From CAZSLI01 sp964607705 (lineage in GTDB: Bacteria > Actinomycetota > Coriobacteriia > Anaerosomatales > PHET01), in contig CAZSLI010000003.1 of NCBI GenBank assembly GCA_964607705.1, positions 1-64,000 of the forward strand: a stretch of DNA of 64,000 nucleotides. The letters run 5' to 3'. Below are positions 1 through 8,932 of the stretch, piece by piece. Position 1 is the first letter of the stretch, and every line of letters starts with the position of its first letter. Both the position numbers and the translations under genes were made by a program. The notes beneath the pieces are model-generated. The model saw only the letters and a list, made by a program, of their open reading frames with translations, was not told the origin of the DNA and did no database searches.

Positions 1-215
1 GAGCCGCCTTCGAGGCTGCCCTTCACGATCGTCTCGACGAAGAGCGAGTCCGAGCTGTAGGAGAACGGCACGCGGATATCGGCGCGCCACAACTGAAGCG
101 TGATGGCCACGAGCACAACCGCTGCTATCGCAACGATCAGGTAGTAGAGGGCTTCCCGCGTGCGTCCTGCCGGCTCATGGCCTGCGGCGTCCGCCGCGCT
201 CACCCGGTTCGCCAT
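1..215 (-). CDS. Membrane protein, N-terminal fragment (runs off window)
   Basis: Only the first 71 codons are in the window. The ATG at 215-213 directly follows the stop codon of the GDP-fucose synthase gene (216-218), so the two genes are probably co-transcribed. The product starts with about 22 polar residues, then one hydrophobic segment (residues 24-42, YLIVAIAAVVLVAITLQLW), then a stretch beginning RADIRVPFSY. This layout resembles large polytopic glycosyltransferase-like proteins of exopolysaccharide loci, but too little is visible to assign a family. Its place after manC, gmd and the fucose synthase suggests a role in surface glycan assembly, which is inference. Confidence 0.6.
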   Translation of the reverse strand, partial: MANRVSAADAAGHEPAGRTREALYYLIVAIAAVVLVAITLQLWRADIRVPFSYSSDSLFVETIVKGSLEGG

Positions 216-1147
<932 letters not shown>

Positions 1148-1151
<4 letters not shown>

Positions 1152-2140
1152 CGGTGGCCCCGCTCGCGCTCGGCGATGTCGAACGCCACGCGCTCCATGT
1201 CCGCGTCCACCATCATCCGCACCATCTCGTCGAACGGGACCTTCTCCGTCCAACCGAGCTTCTCGCGAGCCTTCGTCGGATCGCCGAGAAGCCGTTCGAC
1301 CTCTGCGGGGCGGTAGAACTGCGGGTCCTCGACCACGTACGCGGAGTAGTCGAGTCCGACGTGCGAGAACGCGATCTCGCAGAACTCGCGCACCGAGTGC
1401 TCGTGGCCCATCGCGATGACGTAATCGTCTGGCACGTCCTGCTGCAGCATCAGCCACATCGCACGGGCGGAGTCGCCTGCGAAGCCCCAGTCGCGCTTGG
1501 CCTCGAGGTTGCCCAGTCGCAACTCATCGGCGAGACCGTGCTTGATGCGCGCGACGCCGTCGGTGATCTTGCGGGTGACGAACTTAAGTCCTCGGCGGGG
1601 CGACTCGTGGTTGAAGAGGATGCCGTTGCTCGCGTGCAGGCCGTACGACTCGCGGTAGTTGATGGTGATGTAGTAGCCGTACACCTTGGCTACGCCATAG
1701 GGGCTGCGCGGGTAGAACGGTGTGGTCTCGCGCTGCGGGACTTCCTGCACCTTGCCGAACATCTCGGAGGTCGACGCCTGGTAGAAGCGGGTGTCTGGCT
1801 TGAGGCGGCGGATGGCTTCGAGCATGCGCAGCGGGCCAAGCCCATTGAACTGCGCGGTGAGCATCGGCTGCGAGAATGACGTGGGCACGAACGACTGGGC
1901 CGCGAGGTTGTAGACCTCGTCGGGACGCACGCCGTCGATCAGGTCCATCACCGAGTACTCGTCCAGCAGATCGCCCTCGACGAGTTGGAGCCGGTCGAGG
2001 ATGTGCTCGATGCGGCCGTAGTTCTCCATCGAGAGACGGCGCACCATGCCGAAGACCTCGTAGCCCTCGGCGAGCAGTAGCTCTGCGAGGTAGGAGCCGT
2101 CTTGGCCGGTGACGCCGGTGATCAGTGCCTTCTTGCTCAC
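1148..2140 (-). CDS. gmd: GDP-mannose 4,6-dehydratase
   Basis: Converts GDP-D-mannose to GDP-4-keto-6-deoxy-D-mannose, the precursor of GDP-fucose and GDP-rhamnose. The 330-residue extended SDR shows the NADP-binding motif GVTGQDG at residues 9-15, the catalytic threonine region STSEMFGKV, and the YxxxK pair in SPYGVAK. The GTG start at 2140 overlaps the TGA of manC by 4 nt and its own stop overlaps the next gene's start, so manC, gmd and fcl look translationally coupled. Length and motifs are normal for the family. Confidence 0.95.
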
Positions 2141-3600
2141 GAGTCGCTCCTGTTCCAGTCGTCGCTGAGGCGCACGATGTCATCTTCCCCAAGGTAGTCG
2201 CCCACCTGGACCTCGATGACCTTGAGCATCTCCCCGCCACGATTCTCTATGCGATGAACGGCGCCCAGCGGGATGTAGGCGCTCTTGTTAACGGGCACTT
2301 CCAGGACGGTGTCGTCGCACGTTACCACTGCGGTGCCTTCCACGACGATCCAGTGCTCGCTGCGGTGCGCGTGCTGCTGCAGACTCGGTTTCCTGCCTGG
2401 CTTGATCTGCAGCAGCTTGATCTGGAATCCCGGGCCCTTGAGAAGGCTCGTCCACGAGCCCCACGGCCTGAGGGACTCCTTGGGTTGCGCGATCTCCTCG
2501 GCGCCGATGAGCCTGAGCGCGTCGACCACCATACGCACGTCCTGCGCGCGCTCCTTGGGGAGCACGAGCGTGGCGTCCGACGTGTCGACGACAACGATGT
2601 CCTCGAGCCCGAGGGTCGCCACAAGGCGGTCCGTGCTGTAGACGATGGTTCCTCGGCTATCGATGTCGACCCCGCGGCCGTGGCGCACATTGCCGTCGAC
2701 ATCGGGCGGCGCGACGTCCTCGAGGGAGACGAGCGATCCGACGTCGTTCCACTTGAGCGGCGCCGGTATGACGGCGACGTGCTTGGAGCGCTCCATCACC
2801 GCGTAGTCGATCGAGATGCTGGTGAGCGCCGAGAAGCGCTCGCGGGCCTCATCGGCGTCCGCATGGCCGCTCGCCTGCTCGGCCGCGAGCCAGCGGGCGG
2901 TCGCAGCGATCTGCGCGATCTCGCCGTCCTGGGTGTCCATCTCGGCAAGCACGTGGGCCGCCTTCATCACGAAGATGCCCGCGTTCCAGAAGTAGTCCCC
3001 GCTCGCGAGGAACTCCTCGGCGCGCGCGAGCTCCGGCTTTTCGACGAAGGCCTCGACGCGGCACGGCTTCGCATCACCCACGGCGAATTGCGACAGCTCG
3101 CCTGCGGCGCGGATGTAGCCGTAGCCCGTTTCCGGCCTCGTCGGCGTGATGCCGATCGTCACGAGGTAGCCGTTGTCCGCAAGGCGGAAGCCCGACTCGA
3201 GGCAGTCGGCCCACAGCTGCCCGTTCTCGACCACGTGATCGGACGGCAGCACCACCATAACGGCATCGGGGTCGCGAAGCATCAGAGCCGCTGCGGCGTA
3301 CGCGATGGCGGGCGCCGTGTTGCGGGGCACCGGCTCCTGCAGGTAGGTGACGCGATGCAGTCGCTCATCCGGCTGCGCGGTGAGGTGGTTGCGCAGCTCG
3401 TCGAAGAGGCGCTCGTTGGTGACGATCGCGACGCGGTCCTCGGCGACGAAGGGCTCGACGCGCCGGATCGCCTGGACGATCAGGGACTCCTGCCCGTAGA
3501 GGGTCAGCAGCTGCTTGGGAGACAGCTCCCTCGACAGCGGCCAGAGGCGCTGTCCGGACCCACCTGCGAGTATGCATGCGTAGAGATGCGGGCTGAGCAT
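2137..3600 (-). CDS. manC: Mannose-1-phosphate guanylyltransferase with cupin (mannose-6-phosphate isomerase type II) domain
   Basis: Predicted bifunctional enzyme making GDP-mannose. The N-terminal nucleotidyltransferase (about residues 5-330) has the signature GGSGQRLWPLSR followed by SPKQLL, and the conserved FVEKP. The C-terminal 120 residues form a cupin domain with the metal-ligand pattern QxHxHRSEHW, as in type II phosphomannose isomerases. At 487 residues it has the usual length of the fused enzyme. It is the first gene of the coupled manC-gmd-fcl set and lies 42 nt after the stop of the membrane glycosyltransferase-like gene. Whether the isomerase half is active cannot be told from sequence alone. 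Confidence 0.93.
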   Translation of the reverse strand: MLSPHLYACILAGGSGQRLWPLSRELSPKQLLTLYGQESLIVQAIRRVEPFVAEDRVAIVTNERLFDELRNHLTAQPDERLHRVTYLQEPVPRNTAPAIAYAAAALMLRDPDAVMVVLPSDHVVENGQLWADCLESGFRLADNGYLVTIGITPTRPETGYGYIRAAGELSQFAVGDAKPCRVEAFVEKPELARAEEFLASGDYFWNAGIFVMKAAHVLAEMDTQDGEIAQIAATARWLAAEQASGHADADEARERFSALTSISIDYAVMERSKHVAVIPAPLKWNDVGSLVSLEDVAPPDVDGNVRHGRGVDIDSRGTIVYSTDRLVATLGLEDIVVVDTSDATLVLPKERAQDVRMVVDALRLIGAEEIAQPKESLRPWGSWTSLLKGPGFQIKLLQIKPGRKPSLQQHAHRSEHWIVVEGTAVVTCDDTVLEVPVNKSAYIPLGAVHRIENRGGEMLKVIEVQVGDYLGEDDIVRLSDDWNRSDS

Positions 3601-3642
3601 ATGGAGACGCTCCCGAGAGGGTTGCTTGGGCCCGGAATCGGC

Positions 3643-4923
3643 CTACGCGAGTATATCAGTGCTTGGCTGCGTCTCGATGGCAGCCGGACGGCCGTCCATG
3701 AGCCGCTCGACCATGATGAGAACGGCTATCCCGACGAGGCACAACAGGTGCAACAAGACGCTGATGCTCGCATCCTTCTTGAGCACCCAGTAGTCGAGCG
3801 GGATCAGCGTGAGCGCGAAGAGCACCAGGTACGCGATGCGGAACCTCGTGCGCCGGGCGAACAGCAGAAACAACATGAGCGGTACGTAGATCTCGGTGAG
3901 GTTGTAGGCCGTAGACATGTACGGCAGCGTCAGCATCGCGATGGCCAGCATCGTGAAGCGCTTCCACGGCTCAGTCTCGATGAAGATGACGTAGGCCGAG
4001 ATGCCGAGGAACACGATCAGCGCCGCTATCGCGTAGGGCTTCACGAACAGGTGCAGCTGGTCCTGACGCCCGTTGACCCAGTGCCACAGCGCGATCACGG
4101 ACCAGAAGGTATGGCGGTGGTTGAGGTAACCCACCTTGAGGATCGATCCCGCCTGCCCGCTCTCCCCACCGAGCGTCGTCATCGTCGCCGAGTACACGGC
4201 CATGACGCCGCGCCCGGACGCCACACCGATGGCGAAGGCACTCGTGATCCACAGCCCCACCACACCCAACGCCATCGCGATGGACTCGCGCCAGCGGCGG
4301 TCGGCGATGAGGAGCACGATGAATACGCCCGGATAGATCTTGAGCGCGGCCGCTGCCGTGATGAACACGACCGCCAACCAGGGGCGAGGCTTCACGTAGT
4401 AGAAGTACGCGAACCAGAACAGCAGGATGAAGACGAACATCTCCTGGTTGGCCCGATCCACCGCGAAGAGCACCGGATAGCTCATGGTCACCAGCACGAG
4501 AAGCACTAGAAGCTTCTCGGCGAGCGGGCGCTGAGGCGTGTCGAGGAAGAAGCGCCACACCATGTACACCACAGTGCCGAGGAACAGCGCGATGCTCGCG
4601 ACGAGGGCCACGTTGTCCGACACCACGTGCAGCGCACTCATGACGAAATGCGAGAACGGCGTGTACGTGATGACGTCGGCTTTGCCCGTGAGGAAGCGGC
4701 CGGCATAGTGGAAGTCGTCGAGGAAGTCGCTGAAGCGCTTCTCTGGACGGAAGAGGAACGTGTTCAGAGGATAGGGCTGCTGCAGGTACACGCCCTCCAC
4801 GTAGTGGAAGATCGTGTTGGCCCACGTGCCGACGAAGACGATGAGCGCAAGCAGCGAGACGAGTGCGCCGTTGTCGTTCGCCACCATGTCCGATGACGTG
4901 TCGCGTTCTTGGATGCGGGCCAT
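3643..4923 (-). CDS. Polytopic membrane protein, probable GT87-like glycosyltransferase
   Basis: A 426-residue protein with roughly ten hydrophobic segments. After the first helix comes an extracytoplasmic stretch with FLDDFHYAGRF and the pattern TYTPFSHFV, and a later segment resembles the YPP..HFxxxxA type layout of polyprenol-phosphate-mannose dependent transferases (GT-C fold, DUF2029/GT87). I do not see a clear catalytic DE motif, so the assignment rests on topology and context. It starts 3 nt after the stop of galU and precedes manC, which places it within a sugar-nucleotide operon; a transferase using a mannose or glucose donor is likely but inferred. Confidence 0.6.
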   Translation of the reverse strand: MARIQERDTSSDMVANDNGALVSLLALIVFVGTWANTIFHYVEGVYLQQPYPLNTFLFRPEKRFSDFLDDFHYAGRFLTGKADVITYTPFSHFVMSALHVVSDNVALVASIALFLGTVVYMVWRFFLDTPQRPLAEKLLVLLVLVTMSYPVLFAVDRANQEMFVFILLFWFAYFYYVKPRPWLAVVFITAAAALKIYPGVFIVLLIADRRWRESIAMALGVVGLWITSAFAIGVASGRGVMAVYSATMTTLGGESGQAGSILKVGYLNHRHTFWSVIALWHWVNGRQDQLHLFVKPYAIAALIVFLGISAYVIFIETEPWKRFTMLAIAMLTLPYMSTAYNLTEIYVPLMLFLLFARRTRFRIAYLVLFALTLIPLDYWVLKKDASISVLLHLLCLVGIAVLIMVERLMDGRPAAIETQPSTDILA

Positions 4924-4926
4924 GCG

Positions 4927-5784
4927 TTACTTGTCGAGGAGGCCGAGCAGCGCCGTGCGCAGCGCCGGTCCGTAGTCGTCGGTCTCAAGCGCGAGTGCCA
5001 CGTTGGCCTCGAGCCATGCCAGGACGTTGCCGGTGTCGAAGCCCTCGACCGGATCGACCACGACCGCGTAGATCTCCTCGCGCTCGAGCAGCGCCACGAG
5101 CGCGTCGGTGAGCTGGATCTCTCCGCCCTTGCCCGGCTCGGTCTCGGCGAGCACTTCCATGATCGCCGGCGTCAGCAGGTAGCGCCCGAAGATGCGCAGG
5201 TTCGACGGCGCGTCCTCGGCAGCCGGCTTCTCGACGAGCTCCGAGACCCGCCAGACACCATCGCCGAGGTCCTCGCCGCCGATGACGCCGTAGCGGCTCA
5301 CCTGGTCGGCCGGCGCCGGGACGACCGCGATGACGCTGGTGCCTGTGCGCTGATGCACCTCGAGCAGGCGCGGGAGGATGGTCCCGTGCGGGACGAGTTC
5401 GTCGCCGAGAAGCACGTAGAACGGCTCGTCGTCGGTGAACGGGGCGCCACACAGGACCGCATGGCCCAGCCCGCTGGGCTGCTTCTGCCGCACGTAGAAG
5501 ACCTCGACGAGCTCTGAGATGGCCCGGACGGTATCGAGCTCCCCTTGCTTGCCGGCCGCCTCGAGCAGGAGTTCGAGTTCGAGGGAGCGGTCGAAGTGGT
5601 CCTCGATGGCCCGCTTTCCGCGCCCGGTGACGATCAGGATCTCGTCAGTGCCGGCAGCCACGGCCTCCTCGACCACGTACTGGATGCAGGGCTTGTCGAC
5701 CACGGGCAGCATCTCTTTGGGCTGCGACTTGGTGACAGGCAAGAACCGCGTGCCGAGGCCGGCCGCAGGGATGATGGCTTTCAT
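4927..5784 (-). CDS. galU: UTP-glucose-1-phosphate uridylyltransferase
   Basis: Makes UDP-glucose from UTP and glucose-1-phosphate. The 285-residue product begins with the nucleotide-binding signature AAGLGTRFLPVTKSQPKEML, followed by VDKPCIQYVVEEA and the conserved VEKP; these are standard for the bacterial GalU family and the length is typical. It heads the run galU - membrane transferase - manC - gmd - fcl, with a 3-nt gap to the next gene, so UDP-glucose, GDP-mannose and GDP-fucose supply appear co-expressed. The 47-nt gap upstream shows no convincing promoter. Confidence 0.95.
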   Translation of the reverse strand: MKAIIPAAGLGTRFLPVTKSQPKEMLPVVDKPCIQYVVEEAVAAGTDEILIVTGRGKRAIEDHFDRSLELELLLEAAGKQGELDTVRAISELVEVFYVRQKQPSGLGHAVLCGAPFTDDEPFYVLLGDELVPHGTILPRLLEVHQRTGTSVIAVVPAPADQVSRYGVIGGEDLGDGVWRVSELVEKPAAEDAPSNLRIFGRYLLTPAIMEVLAETEPGKGGEIQLTDALVALLEREEIYAVVVDPVEGFDTGNVLAWLEANVALALETDDYGPALRTALLGLLDK

Positions 5785-5831
5785 GCGTTGGACTCCCCTG
5801 GATGATTTGACTCATCGCAGATGATAGCGGT

Positions 5832-6236
5832 TTACGCTGTGCCGTCATCTGTCGAAGCGGTTACAAGCGTGACGTCGTCCTTGTGCTTCTCGGCGAGCCG
5901 CTGGAATTGCTCACGCAGCGCCTTGAGCTCATCCTCGGTCAAGTCCTCGAGATCGACGAAGCCCGTCCGGGCCCCCGTGACCGCCTTGAGGAGCTCGTCG
6001 AGCTTGAGCTGCAGCGCGATCTGATCTCGGTTCTGCGCATTCTGGATGAGGAACACCATGAGGAACGTGACGATCGTCGTCCCCGTGTTGATCACGAGTT
6101 GCCATCGCGACGAGTAGTTGAACAGCGGGCCGGACAACCCCCAGAGCACAACCATGCCGAGCGCGAATATGAAGGTGTAGGCACTTCCGGAAATATCGGA
6201 AATGCGCCGCGCGAATACGCCGAACAGCTCTCTCAT
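5832..6236 (-). CDS. Low-affinity iron permease family (PF04120-type) membrane protein
   Basis: A 134-residue protein with two hydrophobic helices at about residues 21-36 and 50-64. The block WQLVINTGTTIVTFLMVFLI followed by QNAQNRD is the hallmark of the small bacterial family named after yeast low-affinity iron permease. The C-terminal half is acidic and charged (DLEDLTEDELKALREQFQRL), likely a cytoplasmic helix. Iron transport has not been shown for most bacterial members, so the substrate is uncertain. It is transcribed away from the hemerythrin gene across a 283-nt divergent region, a pairing consistent with iron or redox stress. Confidence 0.8.
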   Translation of the reverse strand: MRELFGVFARRISDISGSAYTFIFALGMVVLWGLSGPLFNYSSRWQLVINTGTTIVTFLMVFLIQNAQNRDQIALQLKLDELLKAVTGARTGFVDLEDLTEDELKALREQFQRLAEKHKDDVTLVTASTDDGTA

Positions 6237-6519
6237 CGCGCCGACCTCCCCCGTCAGCCAAACGTGAGTGTGTCAGAAACTGCCCGCTCGTAACCGCTGC
6301 TAAACCTCGACAGAAGCTGGGTATAGGTTGCCGTACGAAGCAGGGGCCCGGCACAAAACCGCAGGTCACAGACATTAATTGGAAACCTGTGGAATCGCTG
6401 TCGCTCCTTTGGATCGCGTCCCGCAATGGGCCCCTGCCTTCGTTGATTGTGGGGTGCGCACGACGCACATCCCGGATAGGCCGGTCGGACCACGAGCGCA
6501 ACGAAGGGGGTGCACCACC
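6237..6519. promoter_or_regulatory. Divergent intergenic region with a structured leader upstream of hemerythrin
   Basis: This 283-nt spacer separates two divergent genes. A perfect 10-bp inverted repeat (GCAGGGGCCC at 6340-6349, GGGCCCCTGC at 6428-6437) encloses a second one (CCGCAGGT at 6359-6366, ACCTGTGG at 6385-6392, one G-U pair), so a plus-strand transcript could fold into a long nested hairpin. I see no canonical promoter that I would defend. The role as a leader RNA is a hypothesis. Confidence 0.35.
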
Positions 6520-6948
6520 GTGGCGATCGACATCTTCGATCGGCTCGAGCAAGACCACCAGGAGATGCGCGAGATGATGTCGCAACTCTCCAAGCAGTTC
6601 GACACTCAGCTATTCGAGAGACTGACTAAGGAACTTGAGTCCCACTCAAGCGCCGAAGAGAAGGTCGTATACAAGGCAGTCGTCAACGAGCCGCAAACGC
6701 ACGAGATCGTGCTGGAAGGCTACGAGGAGCATCACGTGGCAGACCTGATCGTGCGCGAGCTCAAGTCGAACGAAGCCGGCACGGACCGCTGGATGGCGAA
6801 GTTGAAAGTCCTGAGAGAGAACGTCGAACACCATCTCGAAGAAGAAGAGGGCGAGATGTTCGACAAAGCCCGGACAGTGATCTCGCCGGAACAGGCGCAA
6901 GAAATGGCCTCTCAGTTCGAGGCGGCAAAGAAGAACTTGAATAGATAG
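6520..6948 (+). CDS. Hemerythrin HHE-domain protein
   Basis: A 142-residue all-helical protein of the hemerythrin-like cation-binding family, which binds a di-iron or related metal centre. Visible ligand candidates are His in LEQDHQEM, His and Glu in ESHSSAEEKV, the His pair in EEHHVAD and the His pair in VEHHLEEEEGEMF, spaced as in HHE proteins. I chose the GTG at 6520 because GAAGGGGG lies 9-10 nt upstream; the frame extends 47 codons further back without family similarity. It starts a short plus-strand run with two small membrane proteins. A role in oxygen, nitric oxide or iron stress is inferred from the family. Confidence 0.88.
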   Translation: MAIDIFDRLEQDHQEMREMMSQLSKQFDTQLFERLTKELESHSSAEEKVVYKAVVNEPQTHEIVLEGYEEHHVADLIVRELKSNEAGTDRWMAKLKVLRENVEHHLEEEEGEMFDKARTVISPEQAQEMASQFEAAKKNLNR

Positions 6949-6962
6949 AGGGGGTGTCAACG

Positions 6963-7112
6963 ATGTTGTGGACTATTGCGGCGATTCTGCTCGTCCTTTG
7001 GCTGCTGGGCATGGTGACCGGCACAACGGTGAGCGGCTTTATCCACCTGCTGCTGGTCCTGGCGATCGTCGCCGTGGTGATTCAGCTCATCACGGGACGT
7101 CGGGCGGTCTAG
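6963..7112 (+). CDS. DUF5670 (lmo0937-type) small membrane protein
   Basis: A 49-residue peptide with two hydrophobic helices: MLWTIAAILLVLWLLGMVTG followed by FIHLLLVLAIVAVVIQLI, ending in TGRRAV. This matches the short lmo0937/DUF5670 family, whose members are often induced by general stress (known for the Listeria name-giver). The ATG at 6963 has a purine-rich GAGGGGG about 8 nt upstream and starts 14 nt after the hemerythrin stop, so the two are probably one transcript. Function is unknown. Confidence 0.8.
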   Translation: MLWTIAAILLVLWLLGMVTGTTVSGFIHLLLVLAIVAVVIQLITGRRAV

Positions 7113-7224
7113 CTTCAGCTCCCGGCGTCTACGTCAGTCGCCGGCGGATGCGCAAAGGCCGTCGGTAGGTGCGAGGCCCGCGCGCACGCGAAGAGGTCGA
7201 CCTCGCAGGTTGAAGGAGTACACC

Positions 7225-7497
7225 ATGGCAGAGATCATCCATACAACGGATAGCGACTCTACCGGCTCGGGCGCCGCGCTCGGGATCATCCTCGGCGTGC
7301 TGCTCGTGCTAGCTCTGCTCGTGGGAGGCTGGTGGCTGTTCTTCCGTACGCCGGCGGTCGTCACGACGCCGAGCACGACGGTCATAGAAGAGAACCAGCA
7401 GTCCGCACCGCCTCAGGGCAACACGAATATCGACATACAACAGGCACCGGGGGCTGGTGGAACGGGAGGGTCCGGATCCACTTCTTCGACGCCGTAG
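7225..7497 (+). CDS. Small single-helix membrane protein, unknown function
   Basis: A 90-residue protein: a short polar N terminus (MAEIIHTTDSDSTGSGAA), one strong transmembrane helix (about residues 20-42), then an extracytoplasmic tail rich in Thr, Gln, Gly and Ser with low complexity (ending GGTGGSGSTSSTP). I took the ATG at 7225 because AAGGAG sits 6 nt before it; an in-frame TTG at 7210 overlaps that ribosome-binding site. It follows the DUF5670 gene by 112 nt and precedes a terminator, so it closes the stress module. Homology is not recognisable beyond general YtxH/anchor-like layout. Confidence 0.65.
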   Translation: MAEIIHTTDSDSTGSGAALGIILGVLLVLALLVGGWWLFFRTPAVVTTPSTTVIEENQQSAPPQGNTNIDIQQAPGAGGTGGSGSTSSTP

Positions 7498-7528
7498 CTA
7501 TCGCCGAAGGCGGTGGCCTATCCATCCG

Positions 7529-7562
7529 CGAGGCCGGGGTCCCTTTCGGGGTCCCGGCCTCG
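7529..7562. terminator. Hairpin terminator between convergent genes
   Basis: CGAGGCCGGG (7529-7538) pairs with CCCGGCCTCG (7553-7562), a 10-bp GC-rich stem that extends with mismatches over a short loop. It lies 31 nt after the plus-strand small protein and 53 nt after the end of the minus-strand glycosyltransferase gene, so it can serve both. There is no long T run. Confidence 0.65.
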
Positions 7563-7615
7563 TTGCATGAACGTATGTCGGCCGACCGAACGAAACACGA
7601 ACGCCGCGATGTCGC

Positions 7616-8932
7616 TCAGGCGTCCTCGGAGGAGCGCTCCTTGAAGGAGAAGTACTTGTTCGCGATGTAGCCGAAGACCACGACGAACACCATGTAGACG
7701 AGCTGCGCCACATAGGCGTTCAGCCCGAGCACGTTCGTGAGCGCCGGGAAGACCACGATATTCACGACGAGCAGGAACAGATAGACCACCGAGAACCGTG
7801 CGAACTCCTTGAACACCGAGCCGGTCGAGCGGAACACGAACCGGCGCTGGTTGACGAAGCTGTTGACGATTCCGATGAGCGTGGAGATCGTGAGCACCAC
7901 CCAGTACGGCGCGGTCTTGCCGAGAAGCGCCCACAACAAGGCGAACACGAGGTAGCTGAAGATCGTGTTCCACACGCCTACAACCAGGTAGGCGAACTTC
8001 TCCCGCGTGTCCGGCGAGATGGCCAGCACGCCACTCAGCAGGCGGCGGATCCGCAGTTCGCGACGCATCCGAAGCAGGCCGTGGGTCAGGTCCTCGGCAG
8101 TCACGGCGTTGCTCCACCGGTCCTGGAATGCGGTGAGCAGGCTCTCCATCTCGGCCTCGTGCGACTCGGCGTCGTATGCGCCATCCACGTCGGCGCCTAC
8201 TCGGATGGAGCACAGCTCCTCGGGGACGAACGCGACGTCACCGACGGCGAGCAGGCGCAGCGCGAGCTCGAGGTCGACTGCGTGCGGCCACTCCTCGGAG
8301 AAACCGCCGACAGCCAGGACCGCCTCGCGATCGAGCAGCTGCGCGCTGGCTCCGCCGAGCAGGCTGTGACCGCTGCGGACGATCTCGCGCGCCACCGAGG
8401 CGCCGGGCACGGTGCCGGCCTGCCACTTGGGACCGCGCGCGACGATCCGCTTGCCGGCCTCGTCGATCACCGTGCGGCGGGAGGTTGCGAGGACAGGGCG
8501 CGTGCCTGCCGGCTGGCGGTCCGTCGGGCCATCAGAAACCATCGCGGCCACCAGTCGCTCCACGGCATCGGCGGCGACGAGGTCGCCGGGGTGGAGCATC
8601 TTGATGTACCGGCCGGTAGATGCGCCGACAGCGTGGTCGTGCGCAGCTGACACCGATGCGCCCGGGAGGCTCTCGACTCGCACGCGGGGATCGCCGACGC
8701 CGCGAACCATCTCGAGCGTCTCATCCGAGGAACCTCGGTCGATCACGATCACCTCGAGCGCCGAGTACGTCTGCGCGAGCGCGCTTCTCAGCGTCTCGCC
8801 GATGAGTGCTGCATCGTCGAGCGTCGGGATGCCTATCGTCACGAGCAGCCGGTCTGTGGCCACGTTCGCCTTGCCTTCCTCTGAGCCGAGCGCGCCGGGT
8901 TCGCGCGTCGTAATTGCCTGGTCATCGCCCAT
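7616..8932 (-). CDS. Glycosyltransferase family 2 fused to a GtrA-type membrane domain
   Basis: A 438-residue two-domain protein. Residues about 28-260 are a GT-A family 2 glycosyltransferase: TIGIPTLDDAALIGETLRSA, then VIVIDRGSSDETL, and MLHPGDLV where the metal-binding DxD is expected (replaced by HPGD). Residues about 310-435 are a GtrA domain with four helices and the motif SFVNQRRFVF, ending in IANKYFSFK. GtrA domains are proposed to flip polyprenyl-phosphate sugars; having donor synthesis and flipping in one chain is plausible but unproven. Its ATG overlaps the end of the upstream 699-residue membrane protein gene by 11 nt. Confidence 0.82.
   Translation of the reverse strand: MGDDQAITTREPGALGSEEGKANVATDRLLVTIGIPTLDDAALIGETLRSALAQTYSALEVIVIDRGSSDETLEMVRGVGDPRVRVESLPGASVSAAHDHAVGASTGRYIKMLHPGDLVAADAVERLVAAMVSDGPTDRQPAGTRPVLATSRRTVIDEAGKRIVARGPKWQAGTVPGASVAREIVRSGHSLLGGASAQLLDREAVLAVGGFSEEWPHAVDLELALRLLAVGDVAFVPEELCSIRVGADVDGAYDAESHEAEMESLLTAFQDRWSNAVTAEDLTHGLLRMRRELRIRRLLSGVLAISPDTREKFAYLVVGVWNTIFSYLVFALLWALLGKTAPYWVVLTISTLIGIVNSFVNQRRFVFRSTGSVFKEFARFSVVYLFLLVVNIVVFPALTNVLGLNAYVAQLVYMVFVVVFGYIANKYFSFKERSSEDA

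Noticed and set aside
2125..4509. A 794-codon open frame on the plus strand opposite manC and the membrane transferase
   Set aside because: It mirrors the minus-strand genes, lacks a recognisable domain and is rich in Arg/His/Glu as expected for antisense frames in GC-rich DNA.
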